From assembly GCF_003610895.1 (NCBI RefSeq), contig NZ_MCAS01000023.1:124001-188000 (forward strand): a DNA stretch of 64,000 bases, in the 5' to 3' direction. The DNA is from Paraburkholderia fungorum. Its GTDB lineage: Bacteria; Pseudomonadota; Gammaproteobacteria; Burkholderiales; Burkholderiaceae. Positions 44,106 through 53,621 of this stretch are shown here, in pieces (positions within the stretch are counted from its first letter, which is position 1; the number at the start of each line of letters is the position of its first letter). A model generated the notes under the pieces. That model did not search any database. It was not told where the DNA came from and was given only the letters and a program-made list of their open reading frames with translations. The translations under genes and the position numbers were made by a program.

Positions 44106-45254
44106 ATGAAGTTATTTGGCGGGGCGAGATCAGTAACAGCCGGCCGGGCCATCGAGCTGGATTTCGTGCGCGGCATTGCCATTATCATGGTGATGGGCTT
44201 TCACTTTCATGCCGTTCATACCGGCAATTTTCTGATTCAGATCATCGAGTATCCGCTGAAGAGTTTTGGGCGCGAAGGCGTCAATCTGTTCTTCACGCTG
44301 AGCGGTTTTCTGGTTGGCGGCCTGTTGCTCCGGCAGTATGCCGAAACAGGCAACGTCGACGCCAAGCGCTTTATCATCCGGCGGATTTTCCGCATCTGGC
44401 CCGCGTATTACGTGCTGATCGCTTTTCATGTGCTGGCCGGACGCCATCCATGGAATACCTTCCTGATCCAGAATCTGACCCACTTGCAGAACTATCTGGG
44501 CACCTCGATTACCCAGACCTGGAGCCTCGCGGTCGAAGAACACTTTTATCTCTTCCTGCCGGCGGTGCTGTTGCTGTTCGCGCGCTGGCGCCTTAGCGCA
44601 TGGACGATTGTCGGTGTGCTCGGCACAATCTGCGCGGTGGTGCTCACCGCACGCTGCTTCGCGGTGGCGGACGGTAATCTGGAGGCGGCATTCGCGTACA
44701 CGCAATATCGGATCGACAGCCTGCTGATCGGCGTGATTCTGTCCGCGATCTACTGGATGAAGCCGGGCGTCTATCATCAGATCGCGAAGCGCAAGTGGCT
44801 GCTGGTCGGCTGCATCGTGGTGCTGTGCGCGTGGCTCGCTTTTGCGACGCCACACTTCGCGCTCGACGAAAGTATCGGCTATACGATTCAGGCGCTCGGA
44901 TTCGCCGCGCTGATCGTATTCGTGCTGGAGTATTCCGGCTCGCTGCGTTCGTCGTGGGTGTATCGCGGGGTCGCCTGGATCGGCCTTTATTCGTACGGTA
45001 TTTACCTGTGGCATTCGCTTGCGCTTGCCCCGGGCGACATGCTGATTCGCAAATTGACCGCGATGGGTCTCGCACCGAGCGTGATCTGGGTGGTGGCGCT
45101 CGCGGCGCAGTTCGCTTTCGCGATTGCAATCGGCTATGTGACCACCCGCGCGATCGAGTACCCGTTCCTGCTGATGCGCAATGCGCTGTTTCCGGCCAAG
45201 CGCAACAGTTCGGTGCGTGAGGAAGTGCCTGTTGCCGGTGGCCAGTTGTCCTGA
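44106..45254 (+). CDS. Membrane acyltransferase, acyltransferase-3 family
   Basis: 382 residues from ATG 44106 (AGGGGAGA upstream). About ten membrane helices. Family motifs are ELDFVRGIAIIMVMGFHFHA (the catalytic-histidine helix), GREGVNLFFTLSGFLVGGLL, FIIRRIFRIWPAYYV, and SLAVEEHFYLFLP. These proteins transfer acetyl, succinyl or similar groups to sugars at the inner membrane. Together with the WcaF-type enzyme it predicts at least two acyl decorations on the polymer. It is divergent from wzy, with a 292-bp shared control region. Confidence 0.92.
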   Translation: MKLFGGARSVTAGRAIELDFVRGIAIIMVMGFHFHAVHTGNFLIQIIEYPLKSFGREGVNLFFTLSGFLVGGLLLRQYAETGNVDAKRFIIRRIFRIWPAYYVLIAFHVLAGRHPWNTFLIQNLTHLQNYLGTSITQTWSLAVEEHFYLFLPAVLLLFARWRLSAWTIVGVLGTICAVVLTARCFAVADGNLEAAFAYTQYRIDSLLIGVILSAIYWMKPGVYHQIAKRKWLLVGCIVVLCAWLAFATPHFALDESIGYTIQALGFAALIVFVLEYSGSLRSSWVYRGVAWIGLYSYGIYLWHSLALAPGDMLIRKLTAMGLAPSVIWVVALAAQFAFAIAIGYVTTRAIEYPFLLMRNALFPAKRNSSVREEVPVAGGQLS

Positions 45255-45295
45255 TCACCGGCTTTGCGGCCTTCCGCTCTTGCGCTATGGCCGGA

Positions 45296-46486
45296 TCAGG
45301 CCATTTGCTGGAGCAAGGTTTGCTTGAACTGGCCGAGCGTGTGTCGTGACAGCAGGTCTTCGCCTGCTGTCGGCCCGGCGTGCGGCGCGTGCGGCCAGGA
45401 GGTCATCGTTTCGGTGATTGCCCGGCCGATCGAGGCGGAGCTCAGGTCGCTCAGAATCGGCCCTAGTTCGCAACGCCGGCTGAACCAGCCGATCAGACCG
45501 TCTTCCGTTGCAATCACGGGCTTGCCGAAACGGTAAGCCTGCACCAGCACACCGCTCATTCCATAGTGACCCTTATAGCCTAGCCAGACTGCGTCGCAGG
45601 CGGAAAACAGATCGCGCTCGACGTCGTTCGGAATGAACGAGTCGAGTACCAGCGGCGCGGGCGTGAGGCTGCGCACATGGTTGCGCATGAAATGGCGCGT
45701 GCCCGCATCCTGTTCACCGGCGACGATCAGCGTGGGCGCATGCTCCAGACGGGTCAACGCGTGGACCAGTTCGTAGATGCCTTTGCGTTCGGTGATCGAG
45801 CCGTACACCAGCAGATAGCGCTGCGCGGGGTCGAGTCCGAGCCGTTCGCGGGCCAGCACGGGGTTTTCCGCGTGTTCGTCGGGAAACGGGTCCGCCACGT
45901 AGGCGATGGCCGCGCTGTGCTTCGAGGCATTATGTGCCGACCACTCCGGCAGCGTCGGGTCGATCGTCAGCAACGTGCGCAAGCCGGGGCACTGGATTGC
46001 GCGCTTGAACAGCAGCGCCTTGAGCGCATTCACGACAGGCCGGTCAGGTGCCTTGATGCCGACCTTGTGATGATGGAAGGTCGAACGCATCGTGATGCCG
46101 ATCCACGGTGTCTTGCGAAAAGGCGAGCCGAGAAACGGCAAGCCATAGAAGAAGTAATCGACATAGGGCACGACCACCAGCCTGATCGGTTGCGCATGGC
46201 TGACAACGCGATGCACGTGCTTGAAATAGCGGTGAAAGCGCGAGTACTGATTCGAGCGACGCAGCAGCCCGCGTGGCTGCTCCTCTGGGTCGACGAAGGC
46301 GATCTGCAGATCCGCACGGTTCGCGGCGACGATCTGCCGCGCGAGCCGATGGTCTTCGTTGGCGGATTCCGTCGCGAGGATGCAGGGATAGCCGGCTTCC
46401 GTGCAGGCCTGCATGGTCCACTCGACATAGCGCCAGCGATGGCCCGTGAGGTTGGGTTCCACAATCAGAACGTAGTCTTGTTCCAT
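45296..46486 (-). CDS. Glycosyltransferase, GT4-like
   Basis: 396 residues. The opening is unusual for GT4 (DYVLIVEPNLTGHRWRYVEW). The C-terminal half is standard: RYLLVYGSITERKGIYELVH, TLIVAGEQDAGTR, APLVLDSFIPNDV and a GYKGHYGMSGVLVQAYRFGKP loop in place of the usual EX7E. The aromatic-rich centre (PWIGITMRSTFHHHK) differs from the other transferases here. Probably a repeat-unit transferase with a distinct acceptor. It lies alone on the minus strand, convergent with the acyltransferase and divergent from wzx. Confidence 0.8.
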   Translation of the reverse strand: MEQDYVLIVEPNLTGHRWRYVEWTMQACTEAGYPCILATESANEDHRLARQIVAANRADLQIAFVDPEEQPRGLLRRSNQYSRFHRYFKHVHRVVSHAQPIRLVVVPYVDYFFYGLPFLGSPFRKTPWIGITMRSTFHHHKVGIKAPDRPVVNALKALLFKRAIQCPGLRTLLTIDPTLPEWSAHNASKHSAAIAYVADPFPDEHAENPVLARERLGLDPAQRYLLVYGSITERKGIYELVHALTRLEHAPTLIVAGEQDAGTRHFMRNHVRSLTPAPLVLDSFIPNDVERDLFSACDAVWLGYKGHYGMSGVLVQAYRFGKPVIATEDGLIGWFSRRCELGPILSDLSSASIGRAITETMTSWPHAPHAGPTAGEDLLSRHTLGQFKQTLLQQMA

Positions 46487-46752
46487 CGATTCAGGGGTTT
46501 TCAGTGGTCGAATGCGTTGTGAAAAGTGCCGTCACGCCGGTTGTCCGCGGGGCACCAACTGATCAACGTTAGCATCGACGATATGAGTGGCTCCGTCTAT
46601 TTGACCCGCTCTGTGGGTAAACGTACTAGCGCGCAATGGCTTCGGCTGAACTGGCCTGGTAGATGGCGGTTGTCGCCGATTCTCTCGCGGTAAGGTCGTA
46701 CATGGGATTCGATGAAAAAACTCGCCAGCTTGCTGGTGCAATCTAACTACTT

Positions 46753-48090
46753 ATGCGCCGCCGGCGTTGCGCAGCGATTTACCGAATCGCTGCGCGCGGC
46801 CGACTCAACGGCGTTCCGATTCGACGGAGATACAGCTTGCGGGCGATCAGGCTTCCGGCGCTCTCGATAGCGACCAGCTTCGGCGCGAGCGCGGCAACGT
46901 GGGTGCTGTTGCAGCAGTTTGCCGTGCGTGGACTCGTAGCAATCAAATTTCTTGCGATTGGCCGGATGCTCGGGCCGGCGGCGATCGGCAGCGTGAGCGT
47001 GGCCTTGCTCGCGGTGGCGATTGCCGAGGCGCTATCCGACACGGGTCTCGCGCAAGCGGTCATTCAAGGCGAACATCCGCCGACGCGTTCGCAACTCGGC
47101 GCGGTGTGGACCACGCTGACCTCCCGAGGCGTGCTCATCTCACTGCTGCTGGTGGCGCTCGCGCCATTGCTGAGCAACCAGTTTCATCTGAACGGTTCGC
47201 TGGTGCTGATCCAGCTCGCCGCGCTGCTGCCGCTGTTGCGCGGCCTGGCGTCGCCCACGTATTACCTGGTGCAGCGCGAGCGGCGTTTCCAGCATATTGC
47301 CGGCGTTGAGATTGCGGCGTCGTTCGTCGATTGTTCGGTCGGGTTGGCGCTTGCGTACTTTGGCGCCGGCGCGGTCTCGGTGCTGATTGGCCTCGTGGCC
47401 GGCGAAAGCCTGAAAAGCATCCTGACCTGGTCGACCATGAAACCGCGTCCGCCGGTCCGCGCGGTGTGGTCGGGTATCGGCCAGTACCTGGGCTTCAGCC
47501 GCTGGATCTGGGTCAGCAGTGTGGTCAACCTGCTGCTCAACCAGTTCGACAAGGTGGTGGTCGGAAAACTTCTCGGCCCGGCGCAACTGGGCGGCTATCA
47601 GATGTCGTCGCGGCTCGCGCAGATGCTGCTTGCCGACGCGGCGATTGCCATGTCGCAATACCTCTTCCCCACTTTTGCGGCGCATCATCGGCGCAGTCCA
47701 CAGTCGGCAGCGCGGCTCATCAAGATCTATCTGCTCGCAATCGCAATCGGCCTCGCGGTCTTCGTCGAGGTGCTGAGACTGGTCGCCGAGCCGCTTTTCT
47801 CGCTGATTCTCGGCGCGGCCTGGTTGCCGGCGGTGCCGCTGTTCAGAATTCTGGTGATCAATATGGCGATCGGCGCGCTGATTGCGGTGCTGGTTGCGTA
47901 TCTGCGCGCGGTGGGTGACGCTAAGGCAACCGTGCATGCGTCGCTGATTCAGGTCGTCGTGCTGCTGGTCAGCGTGCCGCCGGCGGTTCATTGGTGGGGC
48001 GTGACCGGCATTGCCTGGTCCATGACCCTGGGCCTCGGCTGCGCCGCGGTGTGGATGCTGTTCAGGACTCTGACTGCAAGGACACCGTGA
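46753..48090 (+). CDS. wzx: Wzx-type repeat-unit flippase (MOP superfamily)
   Basis: 445 residues with about twelve membrane helices after an Arg-rich N-terminus. The pattern SFGASAATWVLLQQFAVRGL followed by IGRMLGPAAIGSVSVALLAV is typical of polysaccharide flippases. Central YLVQRERRFQHIAGVEI and SRWIWVSSVVNLLLNQFDKV also match. It moves undecaprenyl-linked repeat units across the inner membrane. The start is uncertain: no ribosome site is obvious before ATG 46753 and the first 30 residues are not conserved-looking. It overlaps the next glycosyltransferase (TGATG). Confidence 0.88.
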   Translation: MRRRRCAAIYRIAARGRLNGVPIRRRYSLRAIRLPALSIATSFGASAATWVLLQQFAVRGLVAIKFLAIGRMLGPAAIGSVSVALLAVAIAEALSDTGLAQAVIQGEHPPTRSQLGAVWTTLTSRGVLISLLLVALAPLLSNQFHLNGSLVLIQLAALLPLLRGLASPTYYLVQRERRFQHIAGVEIAASFVDCSVGLALAYFGAGAVSVLIGLVAGESLKSILTWSTMKPRPPVRAVWSGIGQYLGFSRWIWVSSVVNLLLNQFDKVVVGKLLGPAQLGGYQMSSRLAQMLLADAAIAMSQYLFPTFAAHHRRSPQSAARLIKIYLLAIAIGLAVFVEVLRLVAEPLFSLILGAAWLPAVPLFRILVINMAIGALIAVLVAYLRAVGDAKATVHASLIQVVVLLVSVPPAVHWWGVTGIAWSMTLGLGCAAVWMLFRTLTARTP

Positions 48091-49172
48091 TGCGCGTTTT
48101 ACATCTGGTTCTGGCCCCGCGTCTGTCGGGCGCCGAAGTCCTCGCGAAGGACCTCGCGATCGATCAGCGTGCCGAAGGCATGGCGGTCTGTATGGCCTCG
48201 CTGCTGCCCGCGCATGTCGAGTTCCTGCCGTTGCAGGCGGAGCTGCAGGAGCATGGCGTGCAATGCTGGTTTCCGCAGCGGCGCAACCGCATTGCCGGCA
48301 AACTGTGGACGCTGTTTCTGGCGGTGCGGCGTTTTCGCCCCGAGGTGATTTTCGCGCACGCCACCATTCCGTCGTTTTATGCGCGGGCGTTGCCGTTACG
48401 CGTGCCGGTGGTCTACGTCATGCATTCGGCGACCAACGACTTCGAGCGGCCGCTGTTCCGGCGCGTCGAACACATTCTGTCGGGCCGCGCGCGCGTGGTG
48501 ATCGGCGTATCCCAGCAAGGCGTGACCGATTACGTGCAGGCCATCGGGCCGCACCCGTCGATGACCGTGGTACCCAACGGTGTCGATCTCGGCCGCTTTG
48601 CGTTTACCGACGATGCCGCCTGCAGCGGCCGGGCGCCTCAGGTGGTGCAGGTGGGGCGCTATGCCTCGGTGAAAAATCAGCTTCTGACGGTGCGCGCTTT
48701 CGGCCACGTGCTCGAGCGGGTGGCCGACGCGCGCCTCGTGCTGTACGGCGTGGTTGAAGATCCGGCGTATCAGCGCGCGGTCATTCGACTTGTGCAGGAA
48801 TTGGGGCTCGCGGAGCGCGTCGTGGTGGCAGGGCCGCGTACCGACGTGGCGAGCGTGCTGTCGGAGTCGAACGTGTTCGTCATGCCCTCGCGCTCTGAAG
48901 GGCATAGCGTGGCGTTTCTCGAAGCGCTGGCCTCCGGCATTCCGATCGTCGCGAGCAAGATTCCGTCGTTTGCGTTCGCGAACGGATTTCCCGGCGTGCA
49001 GTTGGTCGATACGGACAATGTGCCGTGCTATGCGGATGCCGTTGTCGCGGCGCTAGGACAGGCACGGGCACAACGCTCGCTTGCCGGTTTGACACTCAGC
49101 GATACGGCGGCCCGTTATCGGGCGATCGCGCAGCAGGTCAGCCGTCATCACCTGGCGGTGTCGATTCGATAG
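48090..49172 (+). CDS. GT4-family glycosyltransferase (paralogue B)
   Basis: 360 residues from the ATG at 48090, which overlaps the wzx stop (TGATG), implying coupling. It starts MRVLHLVLAPRLSGAEVLAK and contains VVQVGRYASVKNQLLTVRAF, VVVAGPRTDV and MPSRSEGHSVAFLEALASGI (EX7E). It closely matches the gene at 17552 along its whole length, so the two are recent paralogues at opposite ends of the locus. Probably adds one sugar of the EPS repeat. Whether both paralogues use the same donor cannot be read. Confidence 0.9.
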   Translation: MRVLHLVLAPRLSGAEVLAKDLAIDQRAEGMAVCMASLLPAHVEFLPLQAELQEHGVQCWFPQRRNRIAGKLWTLFLAVRRFRPEVIFAHATIPSFYARALPLRVPVVYVMHSATNDFERPLFRRVEHILSGRARVVIGVSQQGVTDYVQAIGPHPSMTVVPNGVDLGRFAFTDDAACSGRAPQVVQVGRYASVKNQLLTVRAFGHVLERVADARLVLYGVVEDPAYQRAVIRLVQELGLAERVVVAGPRTDVASVLSESNVFVMPSRSEGHSVAFLEALASGIPIVASKIPSFAFANGFPGVQLVDTDNVPCYADAVVAALGQARAQRSLAGLTLSDTAARYRAIAQQVSRHHLAVSIR

Positions 49173-49209
49173 CGGCTCGCCGCGCATGGCGCGCCGTGGC
49201 ACATCGCGT

Positions 49210-50256
49210 TCAGTGATGGCTGATGGTGGCGTTGCGGTCTTCGGGCGTCGTCTCCGGCGCGGGTGCCGGTGGTGGCAATGCGCTTGCCAGTTCTGACTCG
49301 CGCATTGCGAGCGTGGCGAGGTTCTGTGCTTCCTTGCTGCTCGAATCGAGCAGCAGCGCGTTCGCGGCGTTGTGCCAGGCGCATCCCCATCTCGCGATAT
49401 AGCCGCAGCCGCGCGCAAGACTCAGCAACGCGTCGCGTTGCTGTTCGCGCTCGGCGAGCGTCGTGCGCATGCTCAGCGCGTCGCGATTATCTGGCTGCGC
49501 GGCGATGGCTGCCGCGAGCCTCGACCTGGTCGCCGCCAGATTGTTCTGCTGCAGATTGGCACGAGCGGCTCTGAGCTGCTTCGAGACATCCACACGAGGT
49601 TTGTCCGCCGGGCTGCCCGGGTTGCGCTTCGAACCTGTCGATGCGACCGCTACGACACGACGCGCAGCAGGCGGCGCCGCGGTCAGCTGCGCGACAGGCT
49701 GTGAGCGCACGGGTGCGGTGCGCGAAGCGAGCGTCGCAGACGCTGGCTGCGGTGCGGCGAGGACCGGCGCGGCGCGCTGGGCGAGAGCGATCGGCGCACT
49801 CGGTGCACCCCGTGCACGCGGCGGCGTGGCGTTCTGGGCCGTTACTTTGCCGGATACCGCGATAGGGGGACTGATTTCCCCCTCGTTGGTGTGGATGAAG
49901 CCGAGGTACACCGCGGATGTCACGACCGCCAACGACATGCCCATCGCGAGGGGCCGGCGCAATTTTTGCGTGACCGGTGCGGTGACTCGCGGCTCTTCGA
50001 CGTCGTACGGATTGACGAGGGCGCGTGAGGACGGCCGCCAGATTTTGCGTACGGGCAACTGCGCGCCGAACAGTGCTCCGTTCTCAGGCAGCGGGATCTT
50101 CAGGCGAGCCGGCGACGCGGAGCGCGCGCCCAGGGAATCGAGCGGACGCGCATTGCACGAAGGACAGGGCGTAAAGCGGTCGGCTAGCAGCGCACCGCAG
50201 TGCCCGCATTGAGGAAAATCGTGCTCATCGGATGTAATGTCGCTAAGCATTGCCAT
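49210..50256 (-). CDS. Zinc-ribbon membrane-anchored protein of unknown function
   Basis: About 348 residues from the ATG at 50256; a second ATG lies two codons later. The N-terminus holds a zinc ribbon (CGHCGALLADRFTPCPSCNA). A single membrane helix follows (about 105-125, AMGMSLAVVTSAVYLGF), then a long Ala/Pro-rich periplasmic segment. A helical repeat-like C-terminal domain has QLRAARANLQQNNLAATRSR, IAAQPDNRDALSM and LSLARGCGYIARWGCAWHNA. This resembles envelope scaffold proteins with TPR-like tails, but I recognise no family. It is convergent with the glycosyltransferase, 37 bp away. Confidence 0.75.
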   Translation of the reverse strand: MAMLSDITSDEHDFPQCGHCGALLADRFTPCPSCNARPLDSLGARSASPARLKIPLPENGALFGAQLPVRKIWRPSSRALVNPYDVEEPRVTAPVTQKLRRPLAMGMSLAVVTSAVYLGFIHTNEGEISPPIAVSGKVTAQNATPPRARGAPSAPIALAQRAAPVLAAPQPASATLASRTAPVRSQPVAQLTAAPPAARRVVAVASTGSKRNPGSPADKPRVDVSKQLRAARANLQQNNLAATRSRLAAAIAAQPDNRDALSMRTTLAEREQQRDALLSLARGCGYIARWGCAWHNAANALLLDSSSKEAQNLATLAMRESELASALPPPAPAPETTPEDRNATISHH

Positions 50257-50338
50257 GTCGAAAACGGGCGTCAAATACCGGCGCCAGAATCAAAAAGTCA
50301 CCGTACGGCAACGGGGCCCGCAACCGCGCTCGCGACGC

Positions 50339-50932
50339 TTATTGCGTGACGACGTAACCCCGTGCCTGCATGCACGCGCCATACGCGGCCCAATACCGGG
50401 TCATCGGCGGCTCAGGCGCGGGCAGGGGCGGCAGCTTCACGTTGGACGCGGCGGCCGTCTGCGACGCGCCGCTTGCCGCTGTTTCCGAGGCGCCGTTGTC
50501 CGCGACCGCCGCCGAAGCCGCCGATGCGGATGCCGCGGTGGTTGCTGCCGGCGTTGCTGCTGCCGACGCAGCGGGTGCGCTTGCAGCCTTCGTCGCCATT
50601 GCGTTGTTCGCCGTTGTCACAGCGGCCCCGCTTGCGGCAGCAGGCATGCTGGCGCCAAACGGGCTCGCCGAAAAGGTGCTGGAAGGCAGGGGCGGCCGCG
50701 ACGGCGCACCGGTCGATGACGTCTTGGTGGCCACAGGCTTGCGCGGCGGAATCTGCGATTCGCGGGCGATGTTGACCTTGGATTCCCGATTCGCCTCGGC
50801 ATAACACAGCGCTGTGTCGACGCTGCGCTGATAGGCGCTTTGACTACGGATTGGATAGGTGAGCGGTTGCCATGCAAAAGCGGCACTGCTAAACACCCAC
50901 ATGATCAACGCTATATATATTTTGAGTTCCAT
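50339..50932 (-). CDS. Secreted Ala-rich protein of unknown function
   Basis: 197 residues from the ATG at 50932. A signal peptide (IYIALIMWVFSSAAFAW) leads into a mature protein with two cysteines that could pair: ALCYAEANRES near residue 40 and YGACMQARGYVV at the very end. Between them is a long Ala/Thr/Ser-rich linker. The C-terminal RYWAAYGACMQARGYVV resembles the ends of many small lipoprotein-like envelope proteins. It lies 82 bp downstream of the zinc-ribbon gene on the same strand. Function unknown. Confidence 0.7.
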   Translation of the reverse strand: MELKIYIALIMWVFSSAAFAWQPLTYPIRSQSAYQRSVDTALCYAEANRESKVNIARESQIPPRKPVATKTSSTGAPSRPPLPSSTFSASPFGASMPAAASGAAVTTANNAMATKAASAPAASAAATPAATTAASASAASAAVADNGASETAASGASQTAAASNVKLPPLPAPEPPMTRYWAAYGACMQARGYVVTQ

Positions 50933-51200
50933 CGCAGTCGCTCCCGCAGCGATGTTTCGCCGTTCGCCGGCAATGGCGCTTCGCGGTATGTTCTCGTGGC
51001 TGCTGATTTTGCCGCTGAACGGCGGCTCACTGCCGCGAAGGCTTCTTTCTTCAGCGTAACACCGCGCATTGTCTTCGGAATGCTTCGCATAGCGCGTGAA
51101 AACGCCATCCTGCAGTCGAATCACGACATCCCGATCCGAGGCGGCGCGAAATGATGCATCAGGCCAGGGGAAATACCTGGGTTCGAGGTTCATAGGGGGC

Positions 51201-51638
51201 CTAACGATTCGTGACGAAACGCCAAAGTGCTGAGCACTCGGCGTTGGATAGTTGATAGTGGGGCATGGACTTGCGGACCACGACGCCTGCTGGATCGACG
51301 CCATCCTCGAGCAGGTGACAGAAGCTCGCGAGATCGTAGTGACTGGGCGGCCCGCCGCGACGGTTTATCGCCTCGAGCAGATAGCCGGACGTCAAAGGTG
51401 GTGCGAACGCGCCCGCCGGGTCCGTTTGCGTATGGCAGTTGATGCAGCGCGTCGTGGCGGGCGGCAGCACGCGATCGTCGCCGCGCAGATGCGCCTCCAG
51501 CGCATGCTGCCCACTGAAGATCGCGCACCCCAGGTCGGCGGGATCGCAAGGCTCGGCGGCATGGGCCAGAAGCGCCACGGTGATCAGCACGAGGCCGATC
51601 GATGCGCGTGCCGCCGAGCGTTGGGACGGCGACGCCAT
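51201..51638 (-). CDS. Monohaem c-type cytochrome
   Basis: 145 residues from the ATG at 51638, which overlaps the oxidase stop (TGATG). A signal peptide ending HAAEP is followed by a single haem site CINCH (C65, C68, H69). A candidate axial methionine is in RKSMPHYQLS near residue 121. Two further cysteine pairs may form disulfides. It is the last gene of the SCO/oxidase operon. Known galactose oxidases use oxygen as acceptor, so a coupled cytochrome raises the possibility of electron transfer from the copper enzyme to the respiratory chain. This is inference. Confidence 0.85.
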   Translation of the reverse strand: MASPSQRSAARASIGLVLITVALLAHAAEPCDPADLGCAIFSGQHALEAHLRGDDRVLPPATTRCINCHTQTDPAGAFAPPLTSGYLLEAINRRGGPPSHYDLASFCHLLEDGVDPAGVVVRKSMPHYQLSNAECSALWRFVTNR

Positions 51639-53596
51639 CACTGGATCAGCAGCGTCTTTGAAACGCTCGGCACGCCGTTCGCGTTCAGCGCGAAGAGCAT
51701 GTAGTACCCCGGCACCACGACACTGGGGTCGGACGGGATAGCCACCAGATATTCGCCTGCTGTGCCCACCGTGAAACTCACCGGCACGCGCCGCTGCTCA
51801 TTGTTGACCGAATGCGTTGCCGACGACAGACGCATCAGCGCGAACGCTTTCACGCCGCTGCTGGCAGCCACGGCGATCGACGTACCGAGTTGGGCCGTGG
51901 CCGGCACCGAACTGATGGTTGGCCGTGACGCCGCGGACCCATTCGCATTGAGCAGATAGGGCGGAGTCAGTATTTCGATGTTGGGGTGGTTAGTCGAACA
52001 GGTGCCGCATAGTCCGCCACCGCCGCTCAGCACGCGGCCATCGGGCAGCAATAGCGCGACGCTGTGATAAACGCGCGGCACAGCCTGGGGAGCAAGCGGC
52101 GAGAAAGTTTGCTTGACCGGGTCCCACAACTCCGGCGTCAGTACCGCGGTGTCGTCCGAGAAAGGTTGGGCGAAGGTTTGCCCGCCCACCACGACGACCT
52201 GTCCGTTTGGCAACACGACGCTGTTGTTGAAGGCGCGCTGATAGTTCATCGGGCGCAGCGTCGTGGTGACCGCCGTGCCGCTGCTGATGTTGATGAGCGT
52301 CGCATTCGACGTGGCGGGGGACGAGTCGTAGCTTGGCGCACCGCCAACGGCGAGAATCTTGCCGATGTCGTACATGACGGCGTTGCCGTTCATCGCATCG
52401 TTGTCGTTGCCCCGATTTCCCGCCTGGGTCACGCTGCCGGCGCCTGCCGTATCGAACCAGTGCATCGCCATGCTGGGCCCCGCGTGGAAGACGCGGCCAT
52501 TGGCCACCGCGAACAACCATGCGTGGTTGTCGGCGCGGAAGATGCCGCCCGCGTCGTTCGTGAGGATGTAGTCGTCGGTTATCGCGCTATTGAGTTGCCA
52601 GCCCGAACCCGAGGTCCAGGTTTCGCCGGTCTTGCCGCCCAGCGGGCCATTCCATGAGCCGCCCACCAGGAACACACTGCCGTTGCTCAAGGTGACGCTG
52701 CCCTGGTAGGCACGCGGAATGTTCATCAGGTCGCCTGAAGTCCATGCATGGGTCGAAGGCGTGTAGAAACTGGTCAAGTCGCTGCTTGAGCCTCCAGTCA
52801 CATAGATGCGGCCGTCCGGAAGATTGACGATGCCCGGGCAAAACATATCGTGTCCGGTATTGGTGACCAGCACCTGTTTGCTGGTGCCTGTCGTCGGATT
52901 GAAAATCGCCGTGTACGTGTTGCCCGGTGTGACCTCACCGGGTGTGAAGTTCAGCTGACTGTCGGCCGACCAGACCAGCACGGTGCCGTCGGGCAGATTG
53001 GCCGCCGCTACCGGAATAATGGGCAGCGTGATCGGCGCGGTCCACTTGGAAGGAAGTGCCGGCAGAGGCAGGCCGTTGACCTGCCAGGTTTGCAGCGCGC
53101 TGCCGTTGCATACCTGCTGCAGGATCTGTGAACCCTGATTGGTCTGGCTCGCTGCCGCGAGACACATGCCGCTGTGCTGCGCGACGATTGCATAGCCGTT
53201 GCCCTGCGCCTTCAGCGAGAAGCTTTGGTTCGTGCCGCCATTGCAGGTCCATTGAATGACAGCCGCGCCCGCGGCCTTGCTTGCGCCCGACACGTCCATG
53301 CACAGATTGCTGTTCTGATTCAGGAAGGTGTATTGACTTCCCGAGGCTGTCGGCAACCAGCTCTGATTGGTGCCGCCGTTGCAGGTCCACGTAATGGCAT
53401 CGGCGCCCGGCGCGAGCGACTGCGAATTGATGTCCGCACAAAAGCTCGAACCAGTCAGTGCGATCGAAGCCGACGTTTGCGCCTGGGCGAGTCCGGATAA
53501 TGCGGCAAAGGCCGACACGAATGCGATCAGGAGCAGGCATTTCACACACCTGTCGAGCGATTGCGATAAGGCTCTTGCGAAGGAAATGCGTGCCAT
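51638..53596 (-). CDS. Galactose-oxidase-like radical copper oxidase with ricin-type lectin domain
   Basis: 652 residues from ATG 53596; the upstream frame overlaps the sco gene. Signal peptide (…SGLAQAQ), then a ricin-B beta-trefoil (about 45-172) with QSW/QTW repeats. A kelch-propeller oxidase domain and an Ig-like C-terminal domain follow. The radical copper site is complete: C253 (HDMFCPG) and Y297 (IPRAYQG) for the thioether cofactor, W315 (VGGSWNG), Y510-H511 (RVYHS) and H595 (ATHSVNN). The Cys-Tyr (44) and Tyr-Trp (18) spacings equal those of fungal galactose oxidase. It would oxidise primary alcohols of galactose-type sugars outside the membrane, targeted by the lectin. SCO upstream probably loads copper. 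Confidence 0.92.
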   Translation of the reverse strand: MARISFARALSQSLDRCVKCLLLIAFVSAFAALSGLAQAQTSASIALTGSSFCADINSQSLAPGADAITWTCNGGTNQSWLPTASGSQYTFLNQNSNLCMDVSGASKAAGAAVIQWTCNGGTNQSFSLKAQGNGYAIVAQHSGMCLAAASQTNQGSQILQQVCNGSALQTWQVNGLPLPALPSKWTAPITLPIIPVAAANLPDGTVLVWSADSQLNFTPGEVTPGNTYTAIFNPTTGTSKQVLVTNTGHDMFCPGIVNLPDGRIYVTGGSSSDLTSFYTPSTHAWTSGDLMNIPRAYQGSVTLSNGSVFLVGGSWNGPLGGKTGETWTSGSGWQLNSAITDDYILTNDAGGIFRADNHAWLFAVANGRVFHAGPSMAMHWFDTAGAGSVTQAGNRGNDNDAMNGNAVMYDIGKILAVGGAPSYDSSPATSNATLINISSGTAVTTTLRPMNYQRAFNNSVVLPNGQVVVVGGQTFAQPFSDDTAVLTPELWDPVKQTFSPLAPQAVPRVYHSVALLLPDGRVLSGGGGLCGTCSTNHPNIEILTPPYLLNANGSAASRPTISSVPATAQLGTSIAVAASSGVKAFALMRLSSATHSVNNEQRRVPVSFTVGTAGEYLVAIPSDPSVVVPGYYMLFALNANGVPSVSKTLLIQ

Positions 53597-53621
53597 GGCC
53601 TCGGTCTCCCTGAACGTCGGA

